Assembly: GCA_048217285.1 (NCBI GenBank)
Contig: DBFWVW010000091.1
Span: 1-64,000, forward strand
From: CAG-103 sp048217285
Lineage (GTDB): Bacteria; Bacillota; Clostridia; Oscillospirales; Oscillospiraceae
DNA: 64,000 nucleotides
Direction: 5' to 3'
Under the pieces are notes generated by a model. It saw only the letters and a program-made list of their open reading frames with translations, was not told where the DNA came from and made no database searches. The number at the start of each line of letters is the position of its first letter. Within the stretch, counting starts at the first letter, position 1. Shown here one piece after another: positions 32,736 through 41,926 of the stretch. A program made the position numbers and the translations under genes.

Positions 32736-34432
32736 GGTTCTCTCTCACCTTTCTCAATCGATTGTTTATAAGCTGCGGCAGAGGCAAGCTGCTCGGCAGC
32801 GCTGGCCAGTGTCAGGGACGTGATATGGTCGCCGCCGTAAAGTCGTGCGATCTCACGCTGGCGGCCGTCGTTGTCAAGCGGCTGCACCGTTGTACGGGTG
32901 CGGCCGTCCTGTTCGCGTTTCTCGATCAGGTAATGCCGGTCGGCCATAGCTGCGATCTGCGGCAGGTGCGTGATGCAGATGACCTGTTTGGTCATGGATA
33001 GCTTACTTAGCTTCTCCCCCACACGCTGTGCTGCCACGCCGGAGACGCCAGCGTCCACTTCATCAAAGACCATAGAGGGCACATCGTCGCGTTCGGCAAA
33101 CACATTTTTCAGTGCCAGCATGATACGCGACAGCTCACCGCCGGAAGCAATCTTGCTGATACGGCCGAGTGCTTCGCCGGTGTTTGCCGAGATCAGGAAG
33201 CGCACATTGTCCGCACCCGTGGCCTGAAAGCCGGGGTTGCTGCCAAGCGGTGTAATCTCCACCCGGAAACGCACCGACGGCATGGAGAGCTCGCGCAGTT
33301 CACGCTCGACCTGCCGCTCCAGTGCGGCCGCGGCAGTCCGGCGCGCCTGCGTCAATTCTGCTGCCGCTGCGTGCGTCTGCTCCGCCTGCTTTTGGATCAG
33401 CGACTCGAGCTTCTGCAGCCGGTCGCCGGCATATTCGATCTGATCCAGCCGTTTTCGGGCTGCCTCGAGCGTATCAATCAGACCGGCCTCATCCGTGCTG
33501 TATTTCCGCTCCAATCGCCGTAGCAGTGACAGGCGTGTTTCAATACGGTCGAATTCTTCGTCGGAAAAATCCAGCCCATCACGAAAGTCGCGCAGCGTCT
33601 CCGCCGCGTCCTGCAACGTGAACACCGCACCCTTGACTGCTTCCGGCAAAGGCGTGAGCTCACTCGCGTAGTTGGCGGCCCGCTCGACTTCTGACAGGGC
33701 CTCTCCGGCCAGCGCAGATGCGGAATCATCCCGGCCGGCCAGCAGATCATACGCCTGATCGACCGCTTCCGAGAGCTTTTCAAAGTTGCGCAGCAGAGCG
33801 CTGCGTTCCGTGAGCTCTGCCTCTTCCCCGGCTTTGAGCTCCGCGCGCTCCAGCTCTTCGATCTGGCGGCGGAGGCTCTCTGTCAGCAGTTCCTTTTCGT
33901 TTTCATAGGTCGAAAGCGTGTCGCGCTCCTTGCACAGCGCCTGATAGGCCTGGTACTGCTCGCAATAGCGCGCGAGTTCCGGCTCCAGCTGGCCGAATCG
34001 ATCCAGATTGCGCAGATGTTCCCGCTCATCAAGCAGATGCTGTCCGTCATTCTGACCGTGGATGTCGAGCAGCAGCGCACCCAGTGTACGTAGTTGCGCC
34101 GTTGTGACCGGCACACCGCAGACGCGGCAGGATGTCTTGCCCTCCGACGTGATCTGGCGGCGGATGATGAGTTCATCGTCGCAGTCGATCTCGTTTTCGT
34201 CGCACCAGGCCCGACATGGGTCGGGATCGAATGTCGCACAGACGACTGCTTTTTCGGCGCCTGTGCGCACAAGTTCGCGCGAGGCGCGTGCACCGAGGAT
34301 CGCGTGCATAGCGTCCACGAGGATGGATTTGCCCGCGCCGGTCTCGCCGGTCAGAATGTTCAGGCCGGGCCCGAGCTCCAGATCCGCCCGCTCGATGACC
34401 GCGACATTTTCAATATGCAGTTCTCGCAGCAA
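32732..34432 (-). CDS. recN: DNA repair protein RecN
   Basis: A 566-residue SMC-like ATPase of double-strand break repair. The N-terminal half-ATPase has Walker A GETGAGKS (about 29-36), a coiled-coil region spans about 155-370, and the C-terminal half has the signature IASGGELSRIMLAL and Walker B VFDEVDAGVSG. The TTG start follows AGGAGGTGAGG. It is separated from argR by 24 bases. In Bacillus recN is followed by spoIVB and spo0A; here the next genes are a C_GCAxxG protein and tyrS. Confidence 0.95.
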   Translation of the reverse strand: MLRELHIENVAVIERADLELGPGLNILTGETGAGKSILVDAMHAILGARASRELVRTGAEKAVVCATFDPDPCRAWCDENEIDCDDELIIRRQITSEGKTSCRVCGVPVTTAQLRTLGALLLDIHGQNDGQHLLDEREHLRNLDRFGQLEPELARYCEQYQAYQALCKERDTLSTYENEKELLTESLRRQIEELERAELKAGEEAELTERSALLRNFEKLSEAVDQAYDLLAGRDDSASALAGEALSEVERAANYASELTPLPEAVKGAVFTLQDAAETLRDFRDGLDFSDEEFDRIETRLSLLRRLERKYSTDEAGLIDTLEAARKRLDQIEYAGDRLQKLESLIQKQAEQTHAAAAELTQARRTAAAALERQVERELRELSMPSVRFRVEITPLGSNPGFQATGADNVRFLISANTGEALGRISKIASGGELSRIMLALKNVFAERDDVPSMVFDEVDAGVSGVAAQRVGEKLSKLSMTKQVICITHLPQIAAMADRHYLIEKREQDGRTRTTVQPLDNDGRQREIARLYGGDHITSLTLASAAEQLASAAAYKQSIEKGEREP

Positions 34433-34456
34433 AGCGCCTCACCTCCTGTGGTGTCA

Positions 34457-34906
34457 TCAGAGCAGTTTTTCGATCTCGTGGAAAAACTCATCGGCGGACG
34501 TGTTGTCCTTCATGAGCAAAAATGCTGTGTCGTCGCCCGCAAGCGTTCCGACGAGCGTGTCGATGCGCATACTGTCGAGTGCGGAGCAGGCAGCTGAGGC
34601 AAGGCCCGGCAGTGTCTTGATGACGATGATGTTTTGTGCCTCAGCATAAGACGTTACACATTCCCGGAAAATTTTCTTCAGGCGTTCATCGTAGCCGGGA
34701 AATTCGTCTACCGCCGGTGCGGCGTATCGGTATTTCCCGCTCGGCGAGAGCGTTTTCGTCAGGTGCAGCTCTTTGATATCGCGCGACAAGGTTGCCTGCG
34801 TGCTTGGAACGCCGTGTTGTGCCAGCACATCCATGAGCTGGTTTTGCGTCTCGATCTCCTGCTCTGCAATGATCTGCAAAATGATGTTTTGTCTGGTGGA
34901 TTTCAC
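34457..34906 (-). CDS. argR: Arginine repressor ArgR/AhrC
   Basis: A 149-residue ArgR. The N-terminal winged helix (about 1-70) contains the recognition helix STQATLSRDIKEL, and the C-terminal hexamerisation and arginine-binding domain includes GDDTAFLLM near 124-132. It controls arginine synthesis and breakdown genes. The GTG at 34906 is chosen because AGGAGG ends six bases before it; that ribosome site overlaps the nadK stop. The longer frame from 34921 would begin inside the ribosome site. Same place as ahrC upstream of recN in Bacillus. Confidence 0.93.
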   Translation of the reverse strand: MKSTRQNIILQIIAEQEIETQNQLMDVLAQHGVPSTQATLSRDIKELHLTKTLSPSGKYRYAAPAVDEFPGYDERLKKIFRECVTSYAEAQNIIVIKTLPGLASAACSALDSMRIDTLVGTLAGDDTAFLLMKDNTSADEFFHEIEKLL

Positions 34907-34917
34907 GTCGCCCCTCC

Positions 34918-35775
34918 TCATAGGCTGTCTGTCAGCTTGCCGAAAGCCGTTTCGTAAAAGCTGCGAATGCCGGTATCGGCCAGCAGCGTGTAATTTTCCG
35001 ATCTGTGGATGCGGATCTGATCGCCGCGGATGAGCGCGATGCTGTCTCCACCGTCCGCCACGAGAATAGCCGGCCGGTCGTGGATCCGCTCCGGCACGAT
35101 CGTGATCTGCCGCCCGGGCGCAAGCACGAAGGATTTTCCGGCAAGACTGTGCGCGCAGATGGGCGTCATGATGATATTCTCGTTTTCGGGCTCGACGAGC
35201 GGCCCGCCGGCCGACATGGAGTAGGCCGTGGAACCGGTCGGCGTGGCAACGATAATGCCGTCACCGTTGAAGCGCGTGATGGGCGCGCCGTCACCATAAG
35301 CCGTAATGCCGATACAGTCCACATGGCCGCCGTGGATGACCACGTCGTTGAGCACCGATTGCGTGCAGATGATCCGCTCGTTGCGCACGAGCTCCACGTC
35401 GAGCATCATGCGCCGGCTGACCGTATACTGTCCGTCCGCGATCTCGAGCAAAATATCCAGTTCATCGTCCTCCAGACCGGCCAGGAATCCCTTGCCTCCG
35501 AAGTTCACGCCGATGATTGGGATTGGATGGTCACGAAGCGTGACCGCAACGTGCAGGATCGTCCCATCACCGCCCATGACGATGATCAGCGCAGCATCCT
35601 GTGCCGCAAGCTCCAGCGGCTGGACAGGGATATTTTCCGGCAGATAGGCCTTGGGCGCGAACACCGGTGAGACAACTGCCTGATGGCCATGCTCCGTGAG
35701 CATTCGGTAAACTATCAGCGCTTTTTGCAGACCGTTGTCCCGATACGGATTGGCCGCAATGACAATGTGTTTCAT
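34918..35775 (-). CDS. nadK: NAD kinase
   Basis: A 285-residue NAD(+)/NADH kinase that makes NADP(H). It contains the family motif MGGDGTIL (about 68-75), NFGGKGFLAG, the NDVVIHGG segment and TPTGSTAYSMSAGGP in the C-terminal domain. Start and stop overlap the neighbours by four bases on the tlyA side (ATGA), and the last bases are part of the argR ribosome site, so the genes are tightly coupled. Confidence 0.95.
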   Translation of the reverse strand: MKHIVIAANPYRDNGLQKALIVYRMLTEHGHQAVVSPVFAPKAYLPENIPVQPLELAAQDAALIIVMGGDGTILHVAVTLRDHPIPIIGVNFGGKGFLAGLEDDELDILLEIADGQYTVSRRMMLDVELVRNERIICTQSVLNDVVIHGGHVDCIGITAYGDGAPITRFNGDGIIVATPTGSTAYSMSAGGPLVEPENENIIMTPICAHSLAGKSFVLAPGRQITIVPERIHDRPAILVADGGDSIALIRGDQIRIHRSENYTLLADTGIRSFYETAFGKLTDSL

Positions 35776-36590
35776 ATGCCACTCTCTTTTCCGTGGGCCA
35801 ATGCACCGTGCGATTGTTCCACAACGGCCGCCGGATCCAGCACCGGCACAGGATATGCTCCCTTACGCAGGTAGCCGAGGTACTCAATGTTGCCCTCCGG
35901 TCCCTTGATGGGCGAATAGTCCAGCCCCATGACGGTAAAGCCGGCGCTGGGTACAAAGTCCAGAAAGCTCTGAAGCACCTCCAGATGCACCTTCGGATCC
36001 CGGACAACACCTTTTTTGCCGACCTCTTCGCGCCCGGCCTCAAATTGTGGCTTGATGAGGCAGACAACCGCCGCGCCGTCTTTCAGCAGCGGACAAACTG
36101 CCGGCAGGATGAGCTTCACAGAGATAAACGACAGATCCATGACCGCCAGATCCAATGGTTCCGGAATCTGCTCGGCCGTAATATAGCGCACGTTTGTGCG
36201 CTCCATGGAGATCACGCGCGGATCGTTGCGCAGACTCCAGGCGAGCTGGCCGTAGCCGACATCGACGGCGTAGACTTTTGCCGCGCCGTTTTGCAGCAGC
36301 ACATCCGTAAAACCGCCGGTCGAAGCGCCGCAGTCGATGCACGTCAGGCCGGTCGGATCTACGGGAAATACTTTGAGTGCCTTTTCCAATTTGAAGCCAC
36401 CGCGGCTGACATAGGGCAGCGTATTGCCGCGCACCTCGATCTTTACATTGGGCGCGACCTGTGCGCCAGGCTTGTCCGCGCGCTGACCATTGACATAGAC
36501 CACACCGCTCATAATGATCGCCTTCGCGCGCTCGCGGCTTTCGCTCAGGCCCTGGTCAAAGACGAGCTGATCGAGACGTACCTTCTTCAT
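35772..36590 (-). CDS. tlyA: TlyA family rRNA methyltransferase
   Basis: A 272-residue protein with an N-terminal S4 RNA-binding domain (about 1-62) and an FtsJ-like methyltransferase domain (SAM motif CIDCGASTGGFTDVLLQ, about 82-98). TlyA of mycobacteria adds 2'-O-methyl groups to 16S and 23S rRNA; the Firmicutes homologue YqxC is placed here in the same operon between dxs and argR. Older hemolysin annotations are misleading. The start at 36590 overlaps the dxs stop (ATGA) and has GAGGGGAA upstream. Confidence 0.93.
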   Translation of the reverse strand: MKKVRLDQLVFDQGLSESRERAKAIIMSGVVYVNGQRADKPGAQVAPNVKIEVRGNTLPYVSRGGFKLEKALKVFPVDPTGLTCIDCGASTGGFTDVLLQNGAAKVYAVDVGYGQLAWSLRNDPRVISMERTNVRYITAEQIPEPLDLAVMDLSFISVKLILPAVCPLLKDGAAVVCLIKPQFEAGREEVGKKGVVRDPKVHLEVLQSFLDFVPSAGFTVMGLDYSPIKGPEGNIEYLGYLRKGAYPVPVLDPAAVVEQSHGALAHGKESGI

Positions 36591-38446
36591 GTGCCGTTCC
36601 CCTCTTTCTCGCTGAAGCACATTGCTTGAGCGGCGGCGGTAATTGCCCGGGCATCCAAACCGTATGCCACTTTGAGCACATCCGGCGCGCCGTGCGGGAT
36701 AATGCCGTTGCCGAGATTCAGCAGCCGCGCGGCGCACAGCGCCATTCCGGCCTGTTCCGCCGCAGAGAGCACCTGTTCGCCGATGCAATTGGCTGCGCAG
36801 ACATCCTCGACCGCCAACAGCCGTCCTGTCTTACGCAAGGAGGCAAGAACCGGCGCCCATTCCAGCGGCGCGACCTGCGCGAGCTTGACAATTTCGGCTG
36901 AAACGCCCTGCTGCGCAAGCAGATCTGCCGCCTGCAGCACGTCGTTAATGACAATGCCGTAGGTCAGGATTGTCAGATCACTGCCCTCGCGCAAAATCGT
37001 GACGGGTTTCAAATTGCAGTCCCGGTATGCGCCCTCGCCGCCGCGCGGATAGCGCACGGCGACCGGACAGTCTAGTTCGAGCACCGCCTTGCGCAGCATT
37101 GCGCGCAGCTCGGCGAAGCTTGCCGGGCAGAGGATGCGCATATACGGCACGGAGCTCAGATAGCTGATGTCAAAGCAGCCGTTATGCGTATCGCCGTCAT
37201 TGCCGACGATGCCGGCGCGATCGACGCCGAGCACCAGATGCAGCCGCTGCAGCGACGTGTCGTGGATGAGCATATCATACGCGCGCTGCAAAAAGCTTGA
37301 ATAGATCGCCGCGACAGGCTTGAGCCCCTGCTTTGCCATACCGCTGGCCATCGTGATCGCGTGCCCTTCCGCAACACCGACATCATAGAGCCGATCCGGA
37401 TGCTGCGCGGCAAAGGCCGTCAGACCCGTGCCTGTCAGCATAGCCGCCGTGATGGCGACAACCGTCGGATCTTCATCGGCCAGCTGCGAGAGCGTTTCGC
37501 CGAAGGTATGCGAAAAGTCCGGCTTAGATGCCGGCAGCGCGCCGGTCACGGGGTCAAACGAACTGACGCCGTGATATTTTTCCGGTGCCTGCTCCGTATA
37601 TGAGATGCCCTTACCCTTTTTCGTCACAACGTGCAGCAGCACCGGCTGGCGCAGATCGCGCGCCCAGTGCAGCATCTTTTCCAGTTGCGGTTCATCGTGC
37701 CCGTCTACCGGGCCAATGTAGTAAAAGCCCATATCGTCGAACATGTTGTTCGGAAGGACCAGATCTTTAACACGTTCTTTTACACTGTGCAGTAGTTTAT
37801 ACAGACCGGGTGCCTTGCCGACGGTATTGCGATAAAACTGCTTAAAGTGCAGATACCCCGGCTTCACGCGCTGTTTGGACAGCAGCGTTGCCATACCGCC
37901 GACATTTTTGTTGATCGACATACCGTTATCATTGAGCACGATGACCATCGGCTCGCCGCTCTGTCCGGCATCCGACAAGCCCTCGTACGCCAGTCCGCCG
38001 GTCAGTGCGCCGTCGCCGATGAGGGCAATGACGTCATAGTCTGCTCCTGTGAGCGTGCGCGCCCGCGCCATCCCCAACGCGACGGAGATCGACGTGGAGG
38101 CGTGGCCGGCCACGAACGCATCGTGTACGCTCTCGTCCGGCTTCGGGAACCCGGCGATGCCGCCGAACTGCCGCAGCGTCGAAAACGCTTCCCGTCGCCC
38201 GGTCAGGATCTTGTGCACATAGCTCTGATGGCCGACATCGAATACGAGTCGGTCTTTTTCGGTGTTATATACCCGGTCGATCGCGACCGTGAGCTCCACC
38301 GCGCCGAGATTAGACGCCAGATGCCCGCCGGTCTTCGCGAGATTTTCGACCAGAAAAGAACGAAGTTCCGCACATAGTGCCGGAATTTCTTCCGCCGGCA
38401 GCGCCTTCAGGTCGGCCGGTGAATGGATTCGCTCTAATATACTCAA
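36587..38446 (-). CDS. dxs: 1-deoxy-D-xylulose-5-phosphate synthase
   Basis: A 619-residue thiamine-diphosphate enzyme, the first step of the MEP isoprenoid route. Seen are the ThDP-binding GDGALTGG (about 148-155) with NDNGMSINKNVGGMA, the transketolase central domain with GVAEGHAITMASGMAKQG, and the C-terminal domain. I place the start at the TTG 38446 (MSILERIHSP), which has TGAGGT eight bases upstream and matches the family N-terminus; the GTG at 38461 has no ribosome site. ispA, the consumer of its products, lies just upstream in the operon. Confidence 0.95.
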   Translation of the reverse strand: MSILERIHSPADLKALPAEEIPALCAELRSFLVENLAKTGGHLASNLGAVELTVAIDRVYNTEKDRLVFDVGHQSYVHKILTGRREAFSTLRQFGGIAGFPKPDESVHDAFVAGHASTSISVALGMARARTLTGADYDVIALIGDGALTGGLAYEGLSDAGQSGEPMVIVLNDNGMSINKNVGGMATLLSKQRVKPGYLHFKQFYRNTVGKAPGLYKLLHSVKERVKDLVLPNNMFDDMGFYYIGPVDGHDEPQLEKMLHWARDLRQPVLLHVVTKKGKGISYTEQAPEKYHGVSSFDPVTGALPASKPDFSHTFGETLSQLADEDPTVVAITAAMLTGTGLTAFAAQHPDRLYDVGVAEGHAITMASGMAKQGLKPVAAIYSSFLQRAYDMLIHDTSLQRLHLVLGVDRAGIVGNDGDTHNGCFDISYLSSVPYMRILCPASFAELRAMLRKAVLELDCPVAVRYPRGGEGAYRDCNLKPVTILREGSDLTILTYGIVINDVLQAADLLAQQGVSAEIVKLAQVAPLEWAPVLASLRKTGRLLAVEDVCAANCIGEQVLSAAEQAGMALCAARLLNLGNGIIPHGAPDVLKVAYGLDARAITAAAQAMCFSEKEGNGT

Positions 38447-38488
38447 AACAGAATACCTCACGCATAATAATACAAAGTATACTATAAC

Positions 38489-38527
38489 AAAAAGTGCCGG
38501 ACTTTACAAGAGTAAGCCGACACTTTT
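38489..38527 (-). terminator. Terminator-like hairpin between ispA and dxs
   Basis: On the minus strand AAAAGTGTCGG pairs with CCGGCACTTTTT with one mismatch and ends in a T-run. It could end or attenuate the transcript before dxs. Confidence 0.6.
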
Positions 38528-38562
38528 CGCAATTTCACCGGAAGTCCGGTGCTTTTGTTGGT

Positions 38563-39441
38563 TCAATTTTTTCGATCTGCCAGCGAGCGGGCGAGATGCT
38601 GCAGAAAAGCGCTGTCCGTAAATGCACCGTCCACGGCCGCCGCCGCTTCCTCAGATAATTCATGCACATAGGCACTGCAGCGCTCCAGACCGTAGAGCGC
38701 CATGAAGGTGTTCTTGCCCTCACGCGCATCCGATCCAATGGGTTTACCGAGCTCGGCCTCCGTGCTGATCACATCCAGCATATCATCACGGATCTGAAAT
38801 GCCAGGCCAAGCGCCTTGGCATACTGCGCTGCAGCCGTGCGCTGCTGCGTATTTCCACCGCCGCAGGTCACGCCCATGAGACAGGCGGCGTGAATCATCG
38901 CCGACGTTTTGCGGTCATTGATATCCATCAGTTCCTCTTTCGTGAGGACCTTGCCTTCCCCTTCCATATCGAGCTGCTGACCGCCGCAGATGCCGTTTTC
39001 TCCGGCGGCTTCCGCAAGGAGGCGCGCGCATTCGGCGCGCATCTCTGCCGGCAGATCTGTCGAAAGGATCGTGCGAAATGCCTCTGCCTGCAGGGCGTCG
39101 CCAGCCAATGTCGCCGTGCACTCTCCATAAATCACGTGATTCGTCGGTTTGCCGCGGCGCAGATCGTCGTTATCCATACACGGCAGGTCGTCGTGGATGA
39201 GCGAATAAGTATGCACCATCTCGACCGCGCACGCGACCGGTAGCGCGGCCTGTACGTCCCCGCCGCAGGCGGCGCAGAAAGCGAGCACCAACACCGGGCG
39301 CAGACGTTTGCCGCCGGCGGTCAGGCTGTAGTGCATCGCCTCCAGCAGGCGGTGGTAGGACACGGTCGTGTCCGCAAAATAGGTATTGAGCGCCGTATCG
39401 GCGAGCGCCTTATATTCGTTATACTCAGATCGATAATCCAT
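38563..39441 (-). CDS. ispA: Polyprenyl synthetase (farnesyl/geranyl diphosphate synthase)
   Basis: A 292-residue short-chain isoprenyl diphosphate synthase. The first aspartate-rich motif is DDLPCMDNDDLRRG (about 85-98), the second is QIRDDMLD (about 215-222), and GGKRLRPVL is near 43-51. It condenses IPP with DMAPP and longer allylic diphosphates; product length probably C15. It lies between xseB and dxs as in Bacillus (yqiD). The gene begins 3 bases after the xseB stop. Confidence 0.93.
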   Translation of the reverse strand: MDYRSEYNEYKALADTALNTYFADTTVSYHRLLEAMHYSLTAGGKRLRPVLVLAFCAACGGDVQAALPVACAVEMVHTYSLIHDDLPCMDNDDLRRGKPTNHVIYGECTATLAGDALQAEAFRTILSTDLPAEMRAECARLLAEAAGENGICGGQQLDMEGEGKVLTKEELMDINDRKTSAMIHAACLMGVTCGGGNTQQRTAAAQYAKALGLAFQIRDDMLDVISTEAELGKPIGSDAREGKNTFMALYGLERCSAYVHELSEEAAAAVDGAFTDSAFLQHLARSLADRKN

Positions 39442-39444
39442 GCG

Positions 39445-39678
39445 TTATTCCTCGGTTTCAAACGGGAACTCGACAGGTGCACCATCGCTCCCTTTCTTGA
39501 GCTGCACGACCTTCTGCTCTGCTGCATTCAGCATTTCATTGCAGGCTGCGAGCAGGTGTGCCCCCTCCTCAAACAGCGCCAGCGACGCATCAAGGGGAAC
39601 ATCCCCCTTTTCCAGCTGCTTGACGATCTCGTCCAGTCGCTGCATGGACGCTTCAAAGGTCTGCTTCTGTTTTGCCAT
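39445..39678 (-). CDS. xseB: Exodeoxyribonuclease VII small subunit
   Basis: A 77-residue helical protein of the XseB family (FEASMQRLDEIVKQLEKGDV, LDASLALFEEGAHL). It partners XseA in exonuclease VII. The ATG at 39678 has GGGAGG six bases upstream and lies inside the end of xseA (26-base overlap), which couples the synthesis of the two subunits. Confidence 0.93.
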   Translation of the reverse strand: MAKQKQTFEASMQRLDEIVKQLEKGDVPLDASLALFEEGAHLLAACNEMLNAAEQKVVQLKKGSDGAPVEFPFETEE

Positions 39679-40882
39679 GGGCATCCTCCCTGTTGTTTAC
39701 AGTGCAGCTTAGTGCACCGTCCTGAAGCTGTACGCGGATTGGGTCACCCGTCCGAACCTGCGCCACGGAGCGGAGCACCGTGTCATCGGCATCCGTCGCT
39801 ACTGCGTAGCCGCGGGCAAGTACTTTCAACGGGCTCATCGCGTCCAGCGCAGCTGCACACTGTGCAAAATCATGCCTGCGTATAGCGAGCCAGCGCTCCC
39901 CCGCCGCCGTCAGGCGGCTTCGGGTGTAGTCCAGTTCCACGCGCCGAAGATCAAAATATGCCGTCGGAGACTGCAGTACACGTCGTCCGGCCAGATTCTC
40001 CAGTGCGGCGCGGCGCTGTGTCATCTGTTTGCGCATTGCCTGCGCCATGCGTATCTCATATCCATGCAGCATCTCACGGATATCCTCCGCATTCGGCACA
40101 GCCTGTTCTGCCGCGTTCGACGGCGTTGCGGCGCGCAGATCGGCCACAAAGTCCGAGATGGTCACATCCGGCTCGTGACCGACGGCAGAGATGACCGGAA
40201 TGTCCGAGTCATAGATCGCACGTGCGACCCGTTCGTCATTAAACGCCCACAGATCTTCGATCGAACCGCCACCGCGGCCGGTAATGATCAGGTCACCGGC
40301 CTGATAGCGGTTGGCATACCGGATAGCCCCGGCAATCTCCGCCGGCGCCTCCGTTCCCTGCACGCGCACGGGCAGCAGCACGACCTCGCTGGCCGGCCAG
40401 CGCTTGCCAAGCACACGGATGATATCGCGCACGGCCGCGCCTGCAGGCGACGTGATCACTGCAATCCGCTGTGGAAATTCCGGCAGCGGCTTTTTGTGCG
40501 CGCGGTCGAACAGCCCCTCTTTTTGAAGCTGCTCTTTCAGCTGCTCATAAGCGGCATAGAGATCGCCAACGCCGCCCGGGATGAGCCGCGTGCAGTAAAG
40601 CTGATACGCTCCGTCGCGCGGATAGACCGCGATGCGCCCAACCGCCGCAACGCTCATGCCGCTCGCCGGACGAAAGCGCAGCGACTGCGCGCTGCTGCGA
40701 AACATGACGCATCGCAGACTGCTCTCGGCATCCTTGAGCGTGAAGTAATGGTGCCCGGACGGATAGACCTTGTAGTTTGACAGCTCCCCTGTCACGCAGA
40801 CGTTGCCAATCAGTGTGTCCGCATCCAGCAGCTGCTTGATGTGGGCGTTGAGCTCCGTTACGGTAAAGGATGTACGCGCCAT
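39653..40882 (-). CDS. xseA: Exodeoxyribonuclease VII large subunit
   Basis: A 409-residue XseA with an N-terminal OB-fold (FTVTELNAHIKQLL, GELSNYKVYPSGHHYFTLKD), the catalytic domain with TSPAGAAVRDI and GRGGGSIEDLWAFNDE, and a coiled-coil tail that binds XseB. Exonuclease VII degrades single-stranded DNA. The start at 40882 (MARTSFTVTEL) follows the nusB stop by one base; the longer open frame is a nusB shadow. folD, which stands between nusB and xseA in Bacillus, is absent. Confidence 0.94.
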   Translation of the reverse strand: MARTSFTVTELNAHIKQLLDADTLIGNVCVTGELSNYKVYPSGHHYFTLKDAESSLRCVMFRSSAQSLRFRPASGMSVAAVGRIAVYPRDGAYQLYCTRLIPGGVGDLYAAYEQLKEQLQKEGLFDRAHKKPLPEFPQRIAVITSPAGAAVRDIIRVLGKRWPASEVVLLPVRVQGTEAPAEIAGAIRYANRYQAGDLIITGRGGGSIEDLWAFNDERVARAIYDSDIPVISAVGHEPDVTISDFVADLRAATPSNAAEQAVPNAEDIREMLHGYEIRMAQAMRKQMTQRRAALENLAGRRVLQSPTAYFDLRRVELDYTRSRLTAAGERWLAIRRHDFAQCAAALDAMSPLKVLARGYAVATDADDTVLRSVAQVRTGDPIRVQLQDGALSCTVNNREDAHGKTEADL

Positions 40883-40883
40883 T

Positions 40884-41411
40884 TCAGCCTTCGGCGTCGT
40901 TCTCGGAGGCCTGTTCGGGCGCAGCGGCCGGCTCTTCAGCAGACGCTTCTTCCGATTCGGCTTCCTGCTCAGCCTCGCCGCGCACAAAGCTGCCGAGCAC
41001 ACCGTTGATAAACGCGACTGTCTCCGGCTCCTCATAGCCCTTGGCCAGTTCTACCGCCTCGTTGATGGCGGCGGCATTCGGCACGTCGTCCATATACAGG
41101 ATCTCGCACATGGCACAGCGCATGATCGCCGCAGCGACGCGAGAAATGCGCTCCAGCCGCCAGCCACGGGCGTATTTCTCGATCATGTGGTTGAGCTCGT
41201 ACATATGGTCATAGACCAAGCCGGTCAGACGGCGGATGTAGTCGAGCTGCTTCTCGTCCGGATACTCCTGAAACAGCGGGTCCTCCTCTGCCAGTGTCGC
41301 AAAATACTCGCGACTGAAGAAGGTATCCGCCGTCTCGCGGGCGTCGTCCCCGGCGAGCTGCGCGGCAAAGCTGAGTTGGATCGCGATCTCACGCGCAACC
41401 GTTCTTGTCAT
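40884..41411 (-). CDS. nusB: Transcription antitermination factor NusB
   Basis: A 175-residue NusB. The all-helical core (about 1-140) starts with REIAIQLSFAAQLAG and ends with EAVELAKGYEEPETVAFINGVLG. After it comes an extra acidic, Ala/Glu-rich tail of about 30 residues (EAEQEAESEEASAEEP and on), which is not part of the usual fold and probably disordered. NusB works with NusE/S10 on boxA RNA in rRNA operons. It lies between the asp23-like gene and xseA. Confidence 0.93.
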   Translation of the reverse strand: MTRTVAREIAIQLSFAAQLAGDDARETADTFFSREYFATLAEEDPLFQEYPDEKQLDYIRRLTGLVYDHMYELNHMIEKYARGWRLERISRVAAAIMRCAMCEILYMDDVPNAAAINEAVELAKGYEEPETVAFINGVLGSFVRGEAEQEAESEEASAEEPAAAPEQASENDAEG

Positions 41412-41432
41412 AGTGATTACTCCTGCTTTTCT

Positions 41433-41795
41433 TTATTTGTCGAAAGCCACGCCGGATACGTGCACGTTAACGATCGGCTTGCCCATGCCGGTCATGGACT
41501 CGACCGCGCTTGTGACGGATTCCTGCACAGCCTTGGCGACCGCCACGACACTGCAGCCATAGCGAACCGTAATGATCGTATCGACCGTCATCGTGCCGTC
41601 TACGATCTGCACCTTGATACCCTTGGCCGCAGACTTGATGCCGAGCAGCTCGGCCAGCTCCGTGCCGGTAGAGGTCGCAACACCTGCGACACCGTCAACT
41701 TCTGTGATCGCTGCACGCACCATGGCGGCTACGACGTCCTCAGAGATATTGATGCTGCCCTTTTCATCCTGGCAAGTAATATAATTTTCCGGCAT
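41433..41795 (-). CDS. Asp23/Gls24 family envelope stress protein (YqhY-like)
   Basis: A 120-residue Asp23 (DUF322) protein. The conserved parts are GSINISEDVVAAMVRAAITE (about 12-31), the repeated V-D-T-I-I-T-V strand and VNVHVSGVAF at the C-terminus. In Bacillus yqhY occupies the same place upstream of nusB and is connected with acetyl-CoA carboxylase; accB and accC are not present here. The start at 41795 is defined by AGGAGGT; the open frame upstream is untranslated leader. It leads the long nusB-recN gene string. Confidence 0.9.
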   Translation of the reverse strand: MPENYITCQDEKGSINISEDVVAAMVRAAITEVDGVAGVATSTGTELAELLGIKSAAKGIKVQIVDGTMTVDTIITVRYGCSVVAVAKAVQESVTSAVESMTGMGKPIVNVHVSGVAFDK

Positions 41796-41878
41796 AGAAA
41801 AATACCTCCTGATAAAATTGTACAGTATAGTGTACCACGCGCAGCGGCAAAAAGAAAGAGAAATGTTTTCTATCCGGC

Positions 41879-41911
41879 AAAAAGATGCACCCTGCAATCT
41901 TGCAGGGTGCA
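41879..41911 (-). terminator. Terminator after LRR/SLH gene
   Basis: TGCACCCTGCAA (41886-41897) and TTGCAGGGTGCA (41900-41911) form a 12-base stem; on the minus strand it runs into CTTTTT. Confidence 0.92.
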
Positions 41912-41926
41912 CCTCTGAAAGCAGCG